NCBI GenBank assembly: GCA_030407085.1
Contig: CM059587.1
Span: 98,451,001-98,515,000 of the forward strand
Direction: 5' to 3'
Length of the DNA: 64,000 bases
Source of the DNA: Trichopria drosophilae
Taxonomy: Eukaryota > Arthropoda > Insecta > Hymenoptera > Diapriidae
A model generated the notes under the pieces. That model did not search any database and had not been told where the DNA came from. It saw only the letters and a list, made by a program, of their open reading frames with translations. Within the stretch, counting starts at the first letter, position 1. Each line of letters begins with the position of its first letter. Both the position numbers and the translations under genes were made by a program. Shown piece by piece: positions 26,775-38,533 of this stretch.

Positions 26775-27925
26775 ATATGACAAAAATGACTTGAAGTTGT
26801 TGATTCTATTTTTTCTTTTTTGTTACTAAATTTGTTTGAAATTTCCAAAATAGGAATATGAAGAAGATCACATAATTTTAATACAATTTTTTGTAGCTAT
26901 TTAGCCATTAAAAACCGTAAAATCATTCTCAAAGAATCCTCCATCGGTCGGTATGTGAGGTAACCATTCGCTTTTGGATTCGAACGCCACCTAGTGGCTC
27001 TATAAGAAACTTGAGTCTTTTTTCTTTTAGTAGAAGAGAGTTAAATCTCTTCTGGATTCATATTTCAAGAACTTGTTAGCACTTCTTTAAGAGAAACTTT
27101 TTTAAGATATCACAGATAAGACTTCTTCAAGGGGCCTGATATTTTTGGAGACCTGTTTACGAGCCATTTGGTTTTGGAAAAAAAATGGATTTTCGAGAGT
27201 GATTTCCATTATGCTACGTTTGGAATTTTATCAACATTACAAAAGTATGGAAACGGCCAAATAACTTTGAAGGAATGCGTTTTGATACAAAAAGTTTTAG
27301 GCCAAAGTTTTAGGTTTTGTTCTTGGCTATTAAATCATGGCCTAAAATTTGACCTTGGCCGTGACCTTGTATGCCATATCAAGGTTGAATTTACTTTTTT
27401 TATATAGCAACACATATTTTTCCCACGACAAAATTGGAATAAGCGGAAAATTCAACGTTAGATTGAAACTTTTCTGCATGTTATGCATTTCTTCAAAGTT
27501 TTTTGGAGGCTTCTATACTTTTGGATCAGCCTGTGAACTTTGACATTGCTGTTGAAATCCAATGGGAAAAATTTCGTCTTTGCAGCAGTATTATTCACTA
27601 AGAATATTTTGTTCTAGCCCACAAATTTGAACGGAATTGGAATATGACGTCGTTTTGAATGAAATTTCTTATTACCTTATGAAATGGCAACGCCCATTCG
27701 TTTATGGAAAGGACAAAGTTTTCAAGTTTCTTATGCAGTTGCTTATTTCGAATAGAAATTGTTCTGAAAAGAAACTTCGACGAGAGAAGTTTTGTCTTTT
27801 ACCAATTTCCTTTGTACTCCTGCTGAATCCTTTATACACGAATGTCGTTTTGCTTCTACACAGACGGGGGAAAATTGAAAAAAATCTCAATCGGTACAGC
27901 CACCGCGATTCATCGCAGCAAAAAA
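26775..27925. other. intergenic DNA, no gene recognised
   Basis: Frames of 60-180 codons occur, including one on the + strand at 27637-28179, but they show no domain, and their Phe/Leu/Lys/Arg bias follows composition. Confidence 0.45.
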
Positions 27926-28660
27926 AAGCGTCAAAGAGATTTTTCCGTGAGGCAAAAATTGAATGCAGCGTTCGTTCGTGTTCCCTGCGTCGGTCGTTCC
28001 TTTCTTTGTCAGCGCGTTATATTCGCGCGAAAAGTTCAAAGGCAAAAGAGGAACTCGGATGGCGAACTGCCCAGCTACAATACGTCTTTCTCTTTCTCTG
28101 GACCCCTCTGTTCCTACACCCCTTTATCCTCCCTCTTTCTCTCTTTGCGAAAATCCGACGTGTCTCGAATCTCGCTTAATTAAAAGACTGGCGTTCGAGT
28201 CGACCGTCGGTTGGCCCTAACTTAGCGACCGAGAGAGAGAGATAGAGTGAACCGAACACCGGCTCTGATGTTCCTTGTTCACGGTATACATATACATGTA
28301 TATGTGCACGTGTATACGCACGTCGCTCTGCACTACGTGTAAGGCACGTGGCGAGCCACGTGTCGCTAAGACTCCTAAGAGCGTAAGAGGATATCCGACC
28401 AATCCAACGAACCATTCCTTCTATCTCCCTTTCGGCCTGCTTCAGCAGGAATCGCGATTCCAGGGTCAGGTGCTGTCGCTCTTTCCTCCACTCGACATTT
28501 CCTCGAGTGTAATGTTCAACCCCGAAATGCGAAATTCGATGCGTCAATTGTTCATGCCACTGAGTCGAGGTTTGGCTCGAGCAACTTTGAGAATCCTAGG
28601 AAAGGGATATGGCATTGTGACTAATGATTCGTGAAAAAAGGATGGAATTGGTAACGAGTG
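27926..28660. other. CpG-richer stretch with simple-sequence tracts
   Basis: This block is visibly richer in CpG than its flanks and contains a GAGAGAGAGAGATAGAG tract near 28230 and CACGTG E-box palindromes. Many short frames overlap on both strands with no recognised protein. Possible distal regulatory element or unrecognised transcript start. Confidence 0.3.
28284..28323. repeat. 40-base perfectly alternating purine-pyrimidine tract
   Basis: Every base from 28284 to 28323 alternates purine and pyrimidine, mixing TA, CA/TG and CG steps. Within it ACATATACATGTATATGT (28288-28305) is a perfect palindrome and CACGTG follows. Such tracts can adopt Z-DNA or cruciform structure. Confidence 0.8.
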
Positions 28661-28684
28661 AGAATGTCTTAGGACGATCTGACA

Positions 28685-29101
28685 TCACAGCATTACATTG
28701 ATGTCTTGTCTGGACGATTTATATTTGGTACGATGTGAAAGCGTAAAAGTTTCACTCATCTCTTTTGATTTTTCTGAAGTAACGATTTTAATAAGAACAT
28801 TATCCAGTATACCAGTGGCGGTTTTAAGTTGTTCTTGACTGTTTTCCTGCTTAGTGCCTTTTCTTATGGCTGTGTTGCTCATTACTGTTTTAATGTGGTC
28901 GTTAAGTATGGATGCTTTTAACATCTCCATGTTTTCGGGAATTGGATATTTTTTCAATAAATTAATTCTTACCTCTTTAGACAACCTGGTTTTTGCTATT
29001 TTTGTTATTTGTTTTACCAAGTCGGCCTGAATTGAGAGCTGGAAATTGTGTCCTTTACGCCGTCGGCTCCGGGCAGGCTTGGTTGATACCAACAATATTG
29101 A
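28685..29101 (-). pseudogene. DIRS-like retroelement gag-type fragment
   Basis: A minus-strand frame of about 138 codons without an initiating ATG at its start. The segment KKYPIPENMEMLKASIL followed by NTAIRKGTKQENSQEQLKTA resembles the conserved block of DIRS-type first ORFs, in which a PEN motif precedes a Leu/Pro/Asn stretch and then a Ser-x-x-Ala-x-(Lys/Arg) helix with Gln-x-x-Leu. The first 20 residues are basic (RRRKG). This family assignment is from memory of the pattern and is tentative. No reverse transcriptase or tyrosine recombinase frame is present, so it is a fragment, or the exon of a domesticated gene. It directly abuts the TTTTGGCGC repeat element. Confidence 0.4.
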
Positions 29102-29180
29102 TCATCGTGGACATAATAGGTACACACATTTAAAATACAGTGTTATTATATAAATAGAAATGTAAATAACGGGTAAAATA

Positions 29181-29900
29181 CGTTTTGGCGCGACTATTTT
29201 GGTGCCACTGTTGTAGCGCAACTGTTTTGGCGCGACAGCTCTGGCACGAACGTTTTGGCGCGACCGTTTTGGCGCCGGATGTTTTGGCGCGACCGTTTTG
29301 GCGCCGGATGTTTTGGCGCGACCATTTGGGCGCCTGACTATTTGACCCTGGTTATTGTGGCGAGAATCATTTTAGATCAAAATTCAAATAGTAAAAATTG
29401 AAAAAGCAGAGAAATGGCAACGTCATGAAACTAACCTAACCTAACCAGTCAGAACTCCGCCGATCCTTAATAATGCCGAAAAGTATAGCTGGGCCCCAAA
29501 ACTAACCTAACCTATCCAGTCGGTACTCCGCCTACTCCTAATAATGCCTAAAAGAATATGGCTACACATGGAAATTTCGTCTGGGGAGATTATTTCCTGG
29601 AAAATACGAAATGTCACATCTGCATTACTCAAAGATTTTAAATTTTACATACATTTCTGATATTTCGTAACTTTCGCGAGAAAGGGGAGGGGGGGGGGGT
29701 CCGGTACGCTACTACGTTGGAGGAGGTAGGGTACAAAAATGACCAGAAATGCGTTAAATAGTTTATTTTAGGAGGATCCTCTAGCTACTTAATAAAAAGT
29801 AGTGGCGCCAAAACGGTGAGGCCAAAACGTCCTGGCGCCGAAACGGAGAGGCCCAAACGTCCTGGTGCCAAAACGGCTGCGACAAAACTTCCTGCTTCGG
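29181..29900. mobile_element. foldback-type element with inverted TTTTGGCGC arrays
   Basis: The left part (29181-29364) repeats TTTTGGCGCGACCG and TTTTGGCGCCGGATG units, about 14-15 bases each and alternating to a 29-base period. The right part (29801-29900) holds the reverse complement units (GGCGCCAAAACGG, GAGGCCAAAACGTCCT). The two arrays could pair to form a long stem. The interior (29365-29800) contains a 71-base tandem duplication, an 11-G run and no coding frame. This layout matches foldback-type nonautonomous DNA elements; the superfamily is unknown. Confidence 0.55.
29430..29560. repeat. tandem duplication with 71-base period
   Basis: ACTAACCTAACCTAACCAGT at 29430 recurs as ACTAACCTAACCTATCCAGT at 29501. 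Both are followed by a CTCCGCC block and then CCTAATAATGCC-type sequence. Confidence 0.7.
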
Positions 29901-30880
29901 TAAATAACAGATGTTCTTACTTGCTTAATTCTTGTGAAACTGATAAATATTCAAAGAATGGGATTCCCAAAAATGAGATAAAAACATTACCCAGCCTCGA
30001 AGGTAGGATGGTTAATATCTGACTGTAAAGGATCCTAAGCAATAATTATAGAGTACATCGAATTGTTTGCTTTTAAATGCGGTTCAGAACTCAGAAGGAA
30101 TATGATCAGATCGTGGTTGGAATATAAAGCAACCGAGTTAAGGATTTAAACGGAAAATAACCATACTGAAAAACCAAATTTCTTATTTCAAGACATCAGT
30201 GTCTTATTTTGTGACTTGTTGACGTTTAAATTCCATAAATGTCTTTTCTTAAGACATTTTCATGCCTAAGATACCTTAGAATAAGACTTTACTATCTCCA
30301 ACTCGTTTATACGTTGTAGATGTATTATAAACTTGATTCAAGCATATTTAAGTTGCGGGAGAATTAGAAAGTTAGCCAAAGTACGTTTGATGGATGTACA
30401 TAACAATTATCCACGACATCATTATTTATGAAGGGTTTATTGTTTCATCCAGCGACTTGCGGAAGCATGCCATTAAAGGTCATTGATAATTAATCAGAAA
30501 ACCATTGAAATAGAATCAGGAACCATTACAACTAAATCACGTTGAGGATAATGGTACTTGCTACAGCTATTGATAAATGGAATTTTAAAGATGTAGAAAA
30601 TGATATGTTTTAGTTCCACTACTTTTAAATCTTTCAAGTAACACTACCCAAGTGTGCCAATCCGTTTGGACTGTGAGTTGGTGTATTTTTAAAACTTCGA
30701 AAAATAATTCATACATACTTTTATTATCGGCAAAGAATGCTTAAGGGTTGAATCCTGAATCACTCGAAACTCGCTAAAATGTCTAAAACTATGCAGTCGT
30801 ACATGAAGGAAAACTCATTTCTATAAAAGATGGTGTCTGAGAGTTTTTTGCGCCGCTAATTATATGCCAATAGATGTCAT
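29901..30880. other. intergenic DNA, no gene recognised
   Basis: AT-rich. Small hairpins with AATGTCTT/AAGACATT arms (30238-30258) lie among repeated TCTTA/TAAGA motifs between 30180 and 30290. Nothing else is seen. Confidence 0.5.
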
Positions 30881-32834
30881 ATTTATAAAATTAAAAATGG
30901 TGGACCCAAAATGGCAGATTAAATTTTACAAAATTCTTTTATTTTTCATACAAAATCATGTATCCAAAAACCTCTACATACTACTTTTTATGAAAAAACT
31001 TTAATGAAATTTGGTCCATTTTCGAGGATCCATTTTGAATATTGTAAAATTTACTTCAGAATCAAAATCAGCGACTCAAAAGGCCACTAAATACCAAGTA
31101 TTAGAAAAGCGATAAGGTTTTCTAAAATTTGGTCCGCCATTTTGAATTTTCTAAATATGACCTCAGATTCAAAATCAGCGAACCAAAAAAATTCCTCAGA
31201 CGACTTTTATGGAAATATCTTGTTAAGAATGGCCACGTGGGGAATGATAGAAATGTCTATCTAACATGTTTAATTAGGATGGAAACGATTTCGGAGCAGA
31301 TGAGAATATATGAGAAAAAATTCCCTTCAAAGGGATTCCAATGAAGCTGGTGGGATTGAACAGTTTTTCGAAAAAATGCCAATACATCTAGCGTAATGGC
31401 AATTTAACGAAATACTATTATGTTAAAGAATATTTTCAATATTTTGGGAAAAGTTTTTGACGGTATAATAAAATATTCTATTGGTATTTGATAAATAATT
31501 TCTAAAATTTGTGTGAAATGATTGACATGTAACATACCGTACCTATATAATACATGTATTTAGTAATTCCAATATACCAGTTCGATAGCACCTATTCCTA
31601 CAGGAGTACTTACGTCGGAATGTATACGACAAGTGCCGTAAAACCATAAGCTTCGAAGGGAAAAACCCTCGGTCTTCTCGATTGGATTACGCTTCTGACA
31701 TTTTTCCATTTCATTTATAAGACTATCTTATAAGAGCCAGATTCCAGCCTGGACTTAGCGGTGCAGTTCTGTTGAGGTTTTAATGTCCACGATTACTATA
31801 CGCAGAGTGCAGATACGAGTCTACTATGGTCGTACCGCGAAAGCAAACGGTTTTTTTGACTGTTCATCGACGAGATTATGGTCGAATTTGAAATCGAAAC
31901 CGTTCTGTTTATATCGATAATTCGATAATGGTGGGGTGAAAATTAAACATTATTCCTACGGAAATTCTTTTGATTTTATTTAATAGCAATCTGCGTTGGG
32001 TATAAATGGAAATTCTATTCGCATATTTTCTTATCTTCAATAATATAATTTCTACCTCAAATTCATGTATTTTTTTTTAAGGAAATACAAATTTTCAGTG
32101 CGAACAAATTCTCAAATGTAAAAAGAAGTTCAATGTTTGATTATATTTGTCTACCATTTTGAATACTTAATGTTCATTTTCATAACCCACAAACTTTTTA
32201 TCATCGGCTTACAAAAAAAAAACGTTATATCGCGTTTTGATAAAATCCAACGAGTTTTAGAAAATTCAGACTGCTATTTTGAATTTTCTACACTTGACGA
32301 CAAATTCATAAGAAATGACGACCAAAATCCCTTTATATAAACTCTTACAAGAATCCAATGTTGTTCATTCTCACATCTTGGTTCGCCCATTTTCAATTTT
32401 CAGAAATCTAACCTTAGATTTAATATATGCAGTGATTCTAAAACTCTTTAATGTCAAAAATTGAGACATTCTATTTCACTACATAAACGTTATAAGAGAC
32501 TTTATATTTTTATATAATTATAGTTCCTTATAGTTACTGTATTTGTGCGAAGATGTTGTAATTGATATAGCTGTTCAAAGATGTTCAAAGACATCTTTCG
32601 CAAAGATATCTTAACAATTTTTATCAATTGGTGATATTCTGAATTTGCATACATTTCTACCCTCGTTTCCTGCTGCTATTAGAATCGCCGCCATGTTCTT
32701 TATGTGGATTGTTTCCTTGTGTCGTATCCACCATGTTATAAAATTATAAAATTATATAATATGTTTATCTTATTTTCTGAGAAAAATAAGGTATTTTGTT
32801 GTTTTCTCTCTCTATTCCACTTCTATACTTAAAA

Positions 32835-32901
32835 CGCAGCGCAGTGGTTAAGGTTTCAGCATACTAAGCGAGAGATCCGGGTTCAATCCCCAGCTGGGAC
32901 A
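32835..32901 (+). repeat. tRNA-derived sequence (SINE head or tRNA pseudogene)
   Basis: AGCGCAGTGGTTA (32838-32850) matches an A box/D-arm and GGTTCAATCCC (32880-32890) matches a B box/T-arm, 30 bases apart as in a tRNA. The acceptor ends do not pair, and the anticodon stem is poor. The 3' side runs into T/A-rich sequence, as in tRNA-derived SINEs. An unusual functional tRNA is unlikely. Confidence 0.5.
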
Positions 32902-33230
32902 CGTTTTTTTATTTATTTGCGGGCATGATTTATTATTTCCCAGCGTGTTGTATTATGGAAAAATAACATAAGATATTTTCATATAAACTTATGATACATA
33001 TATAATAAAAACGTTAAATAGCGTGAAAGATAAATTAAGCTGTAATAATTATCCAAATTTTGTACGCTTTTTTAATCTGCTGTTAAATTTCCTTAAAAAA
33101 AATGGTTGCATCAGACAAATAAAATATATCTTTTAGCGATCTTTAACGATATTTTTGACGGATTAAAGGATCTCTTTTAAACCTTCTAGGCATCTTTTTA
33201 CTTATTGGGTTACAAATAAAGAATTATTAA

Positions 33231-33740
33231 TCAAACATAACCTACACAACTAAAATATGGAAATATCATCATGATGGATACAATAACTTCAAGTGATAAA
33301 AACGATACTAAAAATGTGGAAAACTCAAATAAAAGGAAAATTCGTTTGACCCATTCCTGGCTTGTATAGGAAGACGCCGGATAATAAGGTTTCGTTTTTA
33401 TTGCCGCACTCGTTTCTCCAAACGAGTGAAATTCGTCACTCCACTTGAAACGATCTACGGTGGTGCAGGGTGATAAAAAAGGTCGTTTCACGGTAAGAAG
33501 GCGTGAAATTTTTACCGAGAGTCTTAAAAGTCGTACTAAGGAGACCGGTCGTTTTTGGTACCATAAAAGGCGGTCATTCCCGTGGCGTGACCGTACTCGA
33601 CGACATATAACCTGTGAGGGCATACTATAGGCGCCGTCGGTCGTCTTGGATATGGTGGCGTTTTTCTCGATCATTATTCTGCTGCGGGGAATCCCCGTTA
33701 TAGGGACATTCAGAATGTCTTTCTTCATAGTCCTCGAAAA
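33231..33740. other. CpG-richer patch with unassigned open frames
   Basis: A 165-codon minus-strand frame (33231-33728) covers a patch that is richer in G+C than its surroundings. Its translation contains basic and Ser-rich stretches and a hydrophobic C-terminus but no domain that I recognise. A coding role is possible but weakly supported. Confidence 0.15.
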
Positions 33741-36130
33741 CTAAAAAAAAATCTTATACCGCCATAGATAAATCTTTTGTATTCGAGGAACGGAACGTTT
33801 CCTTGTTTACATGTCACAGAAAGAAAAATTAGGCTGCATTTGACATCTTGATAAGGCTGCAGGGTGACAACGGCAATGAGGCATTGAGATATCAGTCGTC
33901 ATCCATCTATGTAATAGATATGTAAAATTGACATGAAATGGTATTTCTGGTACATTGAGGAAGTTTGCAGAACGATCAGGACTTTTTGAGCAGTTCTTGT
34001 AGACGTTCTTAGTTTGACGCGATATGTGTGTTAACTCAGTCTAATTCTTGTTAAGTCAGCATTGTACCAAAACGATTATCATCGATTTTTGACACCGTCC
34101 GTTATCAGTTATTTGATGTACGATGAAAGAATTTCCACAACAAATTTTACTATTCTACTTAGGATTTCGCAGACAAACTTGTGTTAAAATTATTAAAAAA
34201 GTTTTTAATAGAACAATTTTACAAAAATGAAACCTTAATTAATAAAAATAATTAACACTTTGTGGCATACATTTTTTTTACACGGAAGATAGCTAAAACT
34301 TGTTAGTCTGGGGTTTCTTGGGTCACTGATTATAAATCTGAACTCAGATTTTGAAATTTCAAACTGTCGGCTCAAAAATGCCTGACCGAAAAGTAGAAAT
34401 CTACTTTAAGGCGATGAAATTCAATCCGCCATTTTGAATGTTCAAAATCTAAGTTTAGGTTCTCCATCAGCGACCAGAAAATACGAACAACGAGTTTCGC
34501 CCCATTAAAGTACATTTTTAAATTTCTCTCGGCCATCTTGGATCCGCCATTTTTAATGTTCGAAATCTGAGTTCTAATTCGTAATCGGTGGCTTGAGTAA
34601 GCCATCTACTTCAACTTCGATAAGGTTATGTCTAAAAGTTACCTGAATAAATTGTTTATTTAAAAACGTTTTTTTTTAAATTTGATAGTTAAATATCAAT
34701 AAATTGGCAAACTTTTAAAACTTTACAAATGAATTCTTATTTTGTAACATCCCTTGTACGTAAAATTAAAAAAATAGCTGGTAATTCTAATAAAAACTAT
34801 TTTGAATTCGCAAAACATTGTTTGGAAATAGTATTTATTTGTAAAACATTTTTTGAGGTATCTCTGAAACGCCAATCTATTCAACGTTTTTGTGTACTTA
34901 GAGTTTTGATATCAATTGTTAAATATTAAACATGACGGATCGAATATGGCCTGCAACAATTTTAAAAATTCCCGTAAAGTTCACTATTCGGGCGTTTATA
35001 GGGGCATTGAATACTGTAACAATTATGTAACTAATTATCGTAATTTTTACATAAAATAATGGCAAATCTTATCACTTCTGCTGCAGGTCTGTCACTAAAT
35101 TACTGACTGATAAGTGTTTCTCTATATTTCTGTTAAGGTGTTAGTATTTGTATTTGAATTTACTTTTGTATCTACTTTGCAGTTACTTGCTGTGTTTAAA
35201 TACAATATAATCTAAAATAAAACACCAGGTACAAACATCAAAGAACATCTAATTTTTGTCTGCCATATTTGATCCACCTTTTTGATATTTTAAAAAGAGA
35301 TATCAGAACGTTTGTGAAATTTACGAGATTTTTTAAATTTTATGTTAGCCATATGGATCCGCCATTTTGAATGTTTAAAAATTAATGCCAGTTTTGTATT
35401 CTGCAACCTTGAAAACTATATTTCTAAACATTTCTGTAGGATTAGGATAGCTTTATTTTAGAAAGCTCACCATTTACAAACCCGAAAACTTGGTTTTAGA
35501 CTCACAACTGACCTCAAAGCAAAATGAAAAAGAAAATTCACTGCCTTTTCATAATATATGGTCTTGTGCCAAATTCTGTAATTATTCTTTAATTCCCTAT
35601 TTTAAATGTTTTACAATTTTCAGTGCTACTAGTTAAATTTATACTTTTGAACTCCCCACATCTGATAAAGCAAAATAACCCATTTTCGAAATAAAAATTT
35701 CATTAATATTTTTAACAATTTGAATCATCTATTAGGATCCGTCATTTAAAATATCTGTGATTCTATTCGCCATTAGGAAATTCAAAATCCCTTGTAGATA
35801 ATATTTATCAAAATATAAGTTCGGTGAGTTCAAAGAAATGAGTTTGCATGAATAATCTTGGATTCTTTATTTTCTAAATTCATTACACATTTTTTTTAAA
35901 TTTAAGCAAAAGTATGAGATACACTTGGAGGTAATTGACAAAAATATGGTACTCAAAATAAAATAAAATTAGATTTTTCTGGGATAACTTTCTATCGATC
36001 GTACTTTAATTTTCAAAATAACTATGGCGTACTGGATCCATTTTAAATTCAAATTCGTTTTCAGTGGAAAAAAATCGTTAAGATCATCCGCGTTCATTTT
36101 TTGAAAATGTACCAGGTCTATGTATGTTTT

Positions 36131-37975
36131 TGTCATTTATCATCAATAAAAAATTATAATATAAAAAATTACATATTTCATTAAAAACTTCATAAATATT
36201 ATGTTTTCGTTACAATTATTTTAATTGACATCAAAATTATTACATATTATTTTAAATTACATGATTTATTACAGTCGATATGTCAGAATGGATTTTTTAA
36301 CATTCATAACTCATTTTAGAACGAAACGTTCTAAACCTTTAGGCAGTCTAAAATCCAGTCCGATACAATCATTACGAACTGAGTACTAAATTAATTCATA
36401 TTTCTTTTAATCTTTTGCATATTTACCCTCCATGATGTATTCCAATTAAATACACCTCACTGCATCATACTGCATCAGTCTGAAACGACTAAATCTAATA
36501 CAAGCAGACTCGATGAAATGGTGATCTCTTTTGAACATTTTCTCGGAATATAATTTGTAGGAATCAATTACCGACACAATAGTCGGTTTCAGCGTCAACA
36601 ATAGACAATTGCACAACAGGAACATACAAATAAAGAGGTGCACGGCTTCTGCACAATCGTTTGGTCCCGTATAACTTATTGCTGTCAAGGACATCAAACG
36701 TCGTTACATATGTACCTATTACACGTGTAATAGGGACATCGATGGGCAAAAGACGGAATCACGAAAGCAGAAGTAACATAATTTTGGAGCTGTCGAAGCG
36801 ACATTAAGGGAAGTCCGAAAAATGATAAAATATTGTCGTCTAAGAAGAGGAACAACGACGGATTACGAAAAATACAAAAGGAACAGGGGTACAAAAAAGG
36901 TGGAAGCATACGTAGGCTTGTATAATGCGGCGATATAAGTCTATTTCGAGGAGCGCGAGTTCTTTGGGCCTTTTTCGGTGACCGGTGTGTCGAAAATCGG
37001 AATAATGGATTTTCACGGAGTAGAAAAGGTCGGTTTTCTTTCTTGCGGCCAAAACCGGAGGCGTTTACGACGTCCGTCCTATTGTAAACGGTGCAGTCGC
37101 GCGTGTTTCTGAACTCGTTTCAGCATTGTCGTATACGATGCCAGACTGAACGTGCTCTGGTATGTGCATTGGACAATGTCCGCAATATCCGTCACCGCAG
37201 ACGGTGGTCGGTGTTTCGAAACGACCAACAATCGACCAAAGCAGAACACCCACTGGACTTCGCCTTTTTTTCATTCTGCACTTTTTATTGCCCTCCTTCC
37301 TTCATCTCAAAGGTGCACTTTTTATATCTTTTCCTCTTCCCGTTTTGCATCAGAATTTTTCTTCTGGGAATTTGGGTTCATTTTTTATCAAATGCTGAAA
37401 TGACGTTTGAGGATGTCAATATGTCCTGAAATGAGATAGCAATTAGCTGTTTATTTGGGTTCATTCAGTTTTGTGTCATTCACGCAGTTTCTTTCACATT
37501 GTGTACATATCCATGACATTATAGACTAAAGATCTCAAGAATGCATTTTTTTGATATTGTTTGCTAGTGAAAGTGGAAGATTGTCAAAGACATTCTACCG
37601 CTCGCCATTTAGCAAAATTTCCTAAAAGCACTTTGCCAAGGATTATTAATTTTACATAATGTTTGTCGATTTTTATGATCTTTCATTTCATCATAAATCA
37701 TAAACTTTGATAAAATTTCATCAATTTCCACAAATTTTAGCTATGTTTCACAACATTCATGATTTTTTTTAGCATTTTTCTCATACGAGGTCATTAACTA
37801 TAAGAGTTCATATATTTTCAATAATTTTATGAATGTTCGTCAATGTTTATCAATGTTTCACATTATTCATGTTTACCAAGATTAATCAGTTCCCATTCAA
37901 ACTAATGTGTAGCATGCATCGCTGTACCGTTAGTTTTTTTGGATTCATTGATTTTAGTTCAACTGAAAGCAGTAG
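36131..37975. other. intergenic DNA with CpG-richer centre, no gene recognised
   Basis: Bases 36690-37300 are less AT-rich and carry several overlapping frames on both strands (the longest is 37091-37429, +, 112 codons) without domains. The rest is AT-rich and empty. Bases 37640-37900 show a repeated TTCATxAATTTT/TTTATCA-type simple pattern. Confidence 0.45.
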
Positions 37976-38531
37976 AATATTTAACAATGATTTCCACTAC
38001 GCTGTAAAAAAGCCTGTATTCAAGTAAATGTTTATTTGAAATTACAAATTTGTTTGTTTGTGTACTATCCTTGATAGCGAAGAAAATTTGAAGTTGGCCA
38101 TCTTCGAATAATTTACAATTTGTTCAGACTCCTAAGATGGTATGAAAGCAAAAAAAGTTTTTGCATCGAGAGAAATGTGTGTTAAGGTTTACAATGCGTT
38201 TTTTAATATTTAGAAAACTATTTTAAGTAAATTTTACATTAATGTTTTAAAATGCTTATCAGTTTAGGAATCGGTCACCATACTACAAATAAATAAATAA
38301 ACTAGATACATAATTATTAGTAAAAAATATATTTCAATTTTCGGTCCAATATTTTTTGCTTTCATACCATCTTAGGAGTCTGAACAAACTGTAAATTATT
38401 CGAAGATGGCCAACTTCAAATTTTCTTCGCTATCAAGGATAGTACACAAACAAACAAATTTGTAATTTCAAATAAACATTTACTTGAATGCAGGCTTTTT
38501 TACAGCGTAGTGGAAATCATTGTTAAATATT
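37976..38531. mobile_element. palindromic element X with 181-base inverted repeats
   Basis: The left arm 37976-38156 and right arm 38351-38531 are near-perfect reverse complements with only a few mismatches. The outer ends are AATATTTAACAATGATTTCC and its complement. The 194-base spacer has no gene, but 38238-38332 is the reverse complement of 38714-38808 in the neighbouring element. Long TIRs around a short noncoding core indicate a foldback or MITE-type element. No clear target duplication was found because the right end abuts element Y after two bases. Confidence 0.75.
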
Positions 38532-38533
38532 GA

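Larger units (their letters stand above)
30880..36130. repeat. field of degenerate repeats with CCATTTTGAAT core
   Basis: A diffuse family recurs many times: a GATCCGCCATTTTGAAT-like core, then TTCTAAAATCTGA, then TCAGATTC-AAAATCAGCGACC and an A-rich stretch. Clear copies lie near 31028-31110, 31133-31200, 32153-32190, 32385-32440, 34425-34470, 34545-34600 and 35356-35410, with reverse copies near 30889-30925 and elsewhere in the window at 20430-20490 and 26350-26770. Orientation varies. Short open frames inside are by-products (for example 34372-34605 minus). The field is interrupted by other sequence, including the tRNA-derived repeat and the block at 33240-33730. It looks like an old repeat family rather than a gene. 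Confidence 0.5.

Noticed and set aside
27637..28179. 180-codon + frame, among the longest in the window
   Set aside because: Crosses from AT-rich into CpG-rich DNA, has no recognised domain, and its composition follows the local base bias; two other frames overlap it.
32835..32901. Functional tRNA gene
   Set aside because: A and B boxes are good, but the acceptor ends do not pair and the anticodon stem is poor.
37091..37429. 112-codon + frame
   Set aside because: Phe/Leu-rich from a T-rich tract, with two other frames open over the same bases; no domain.
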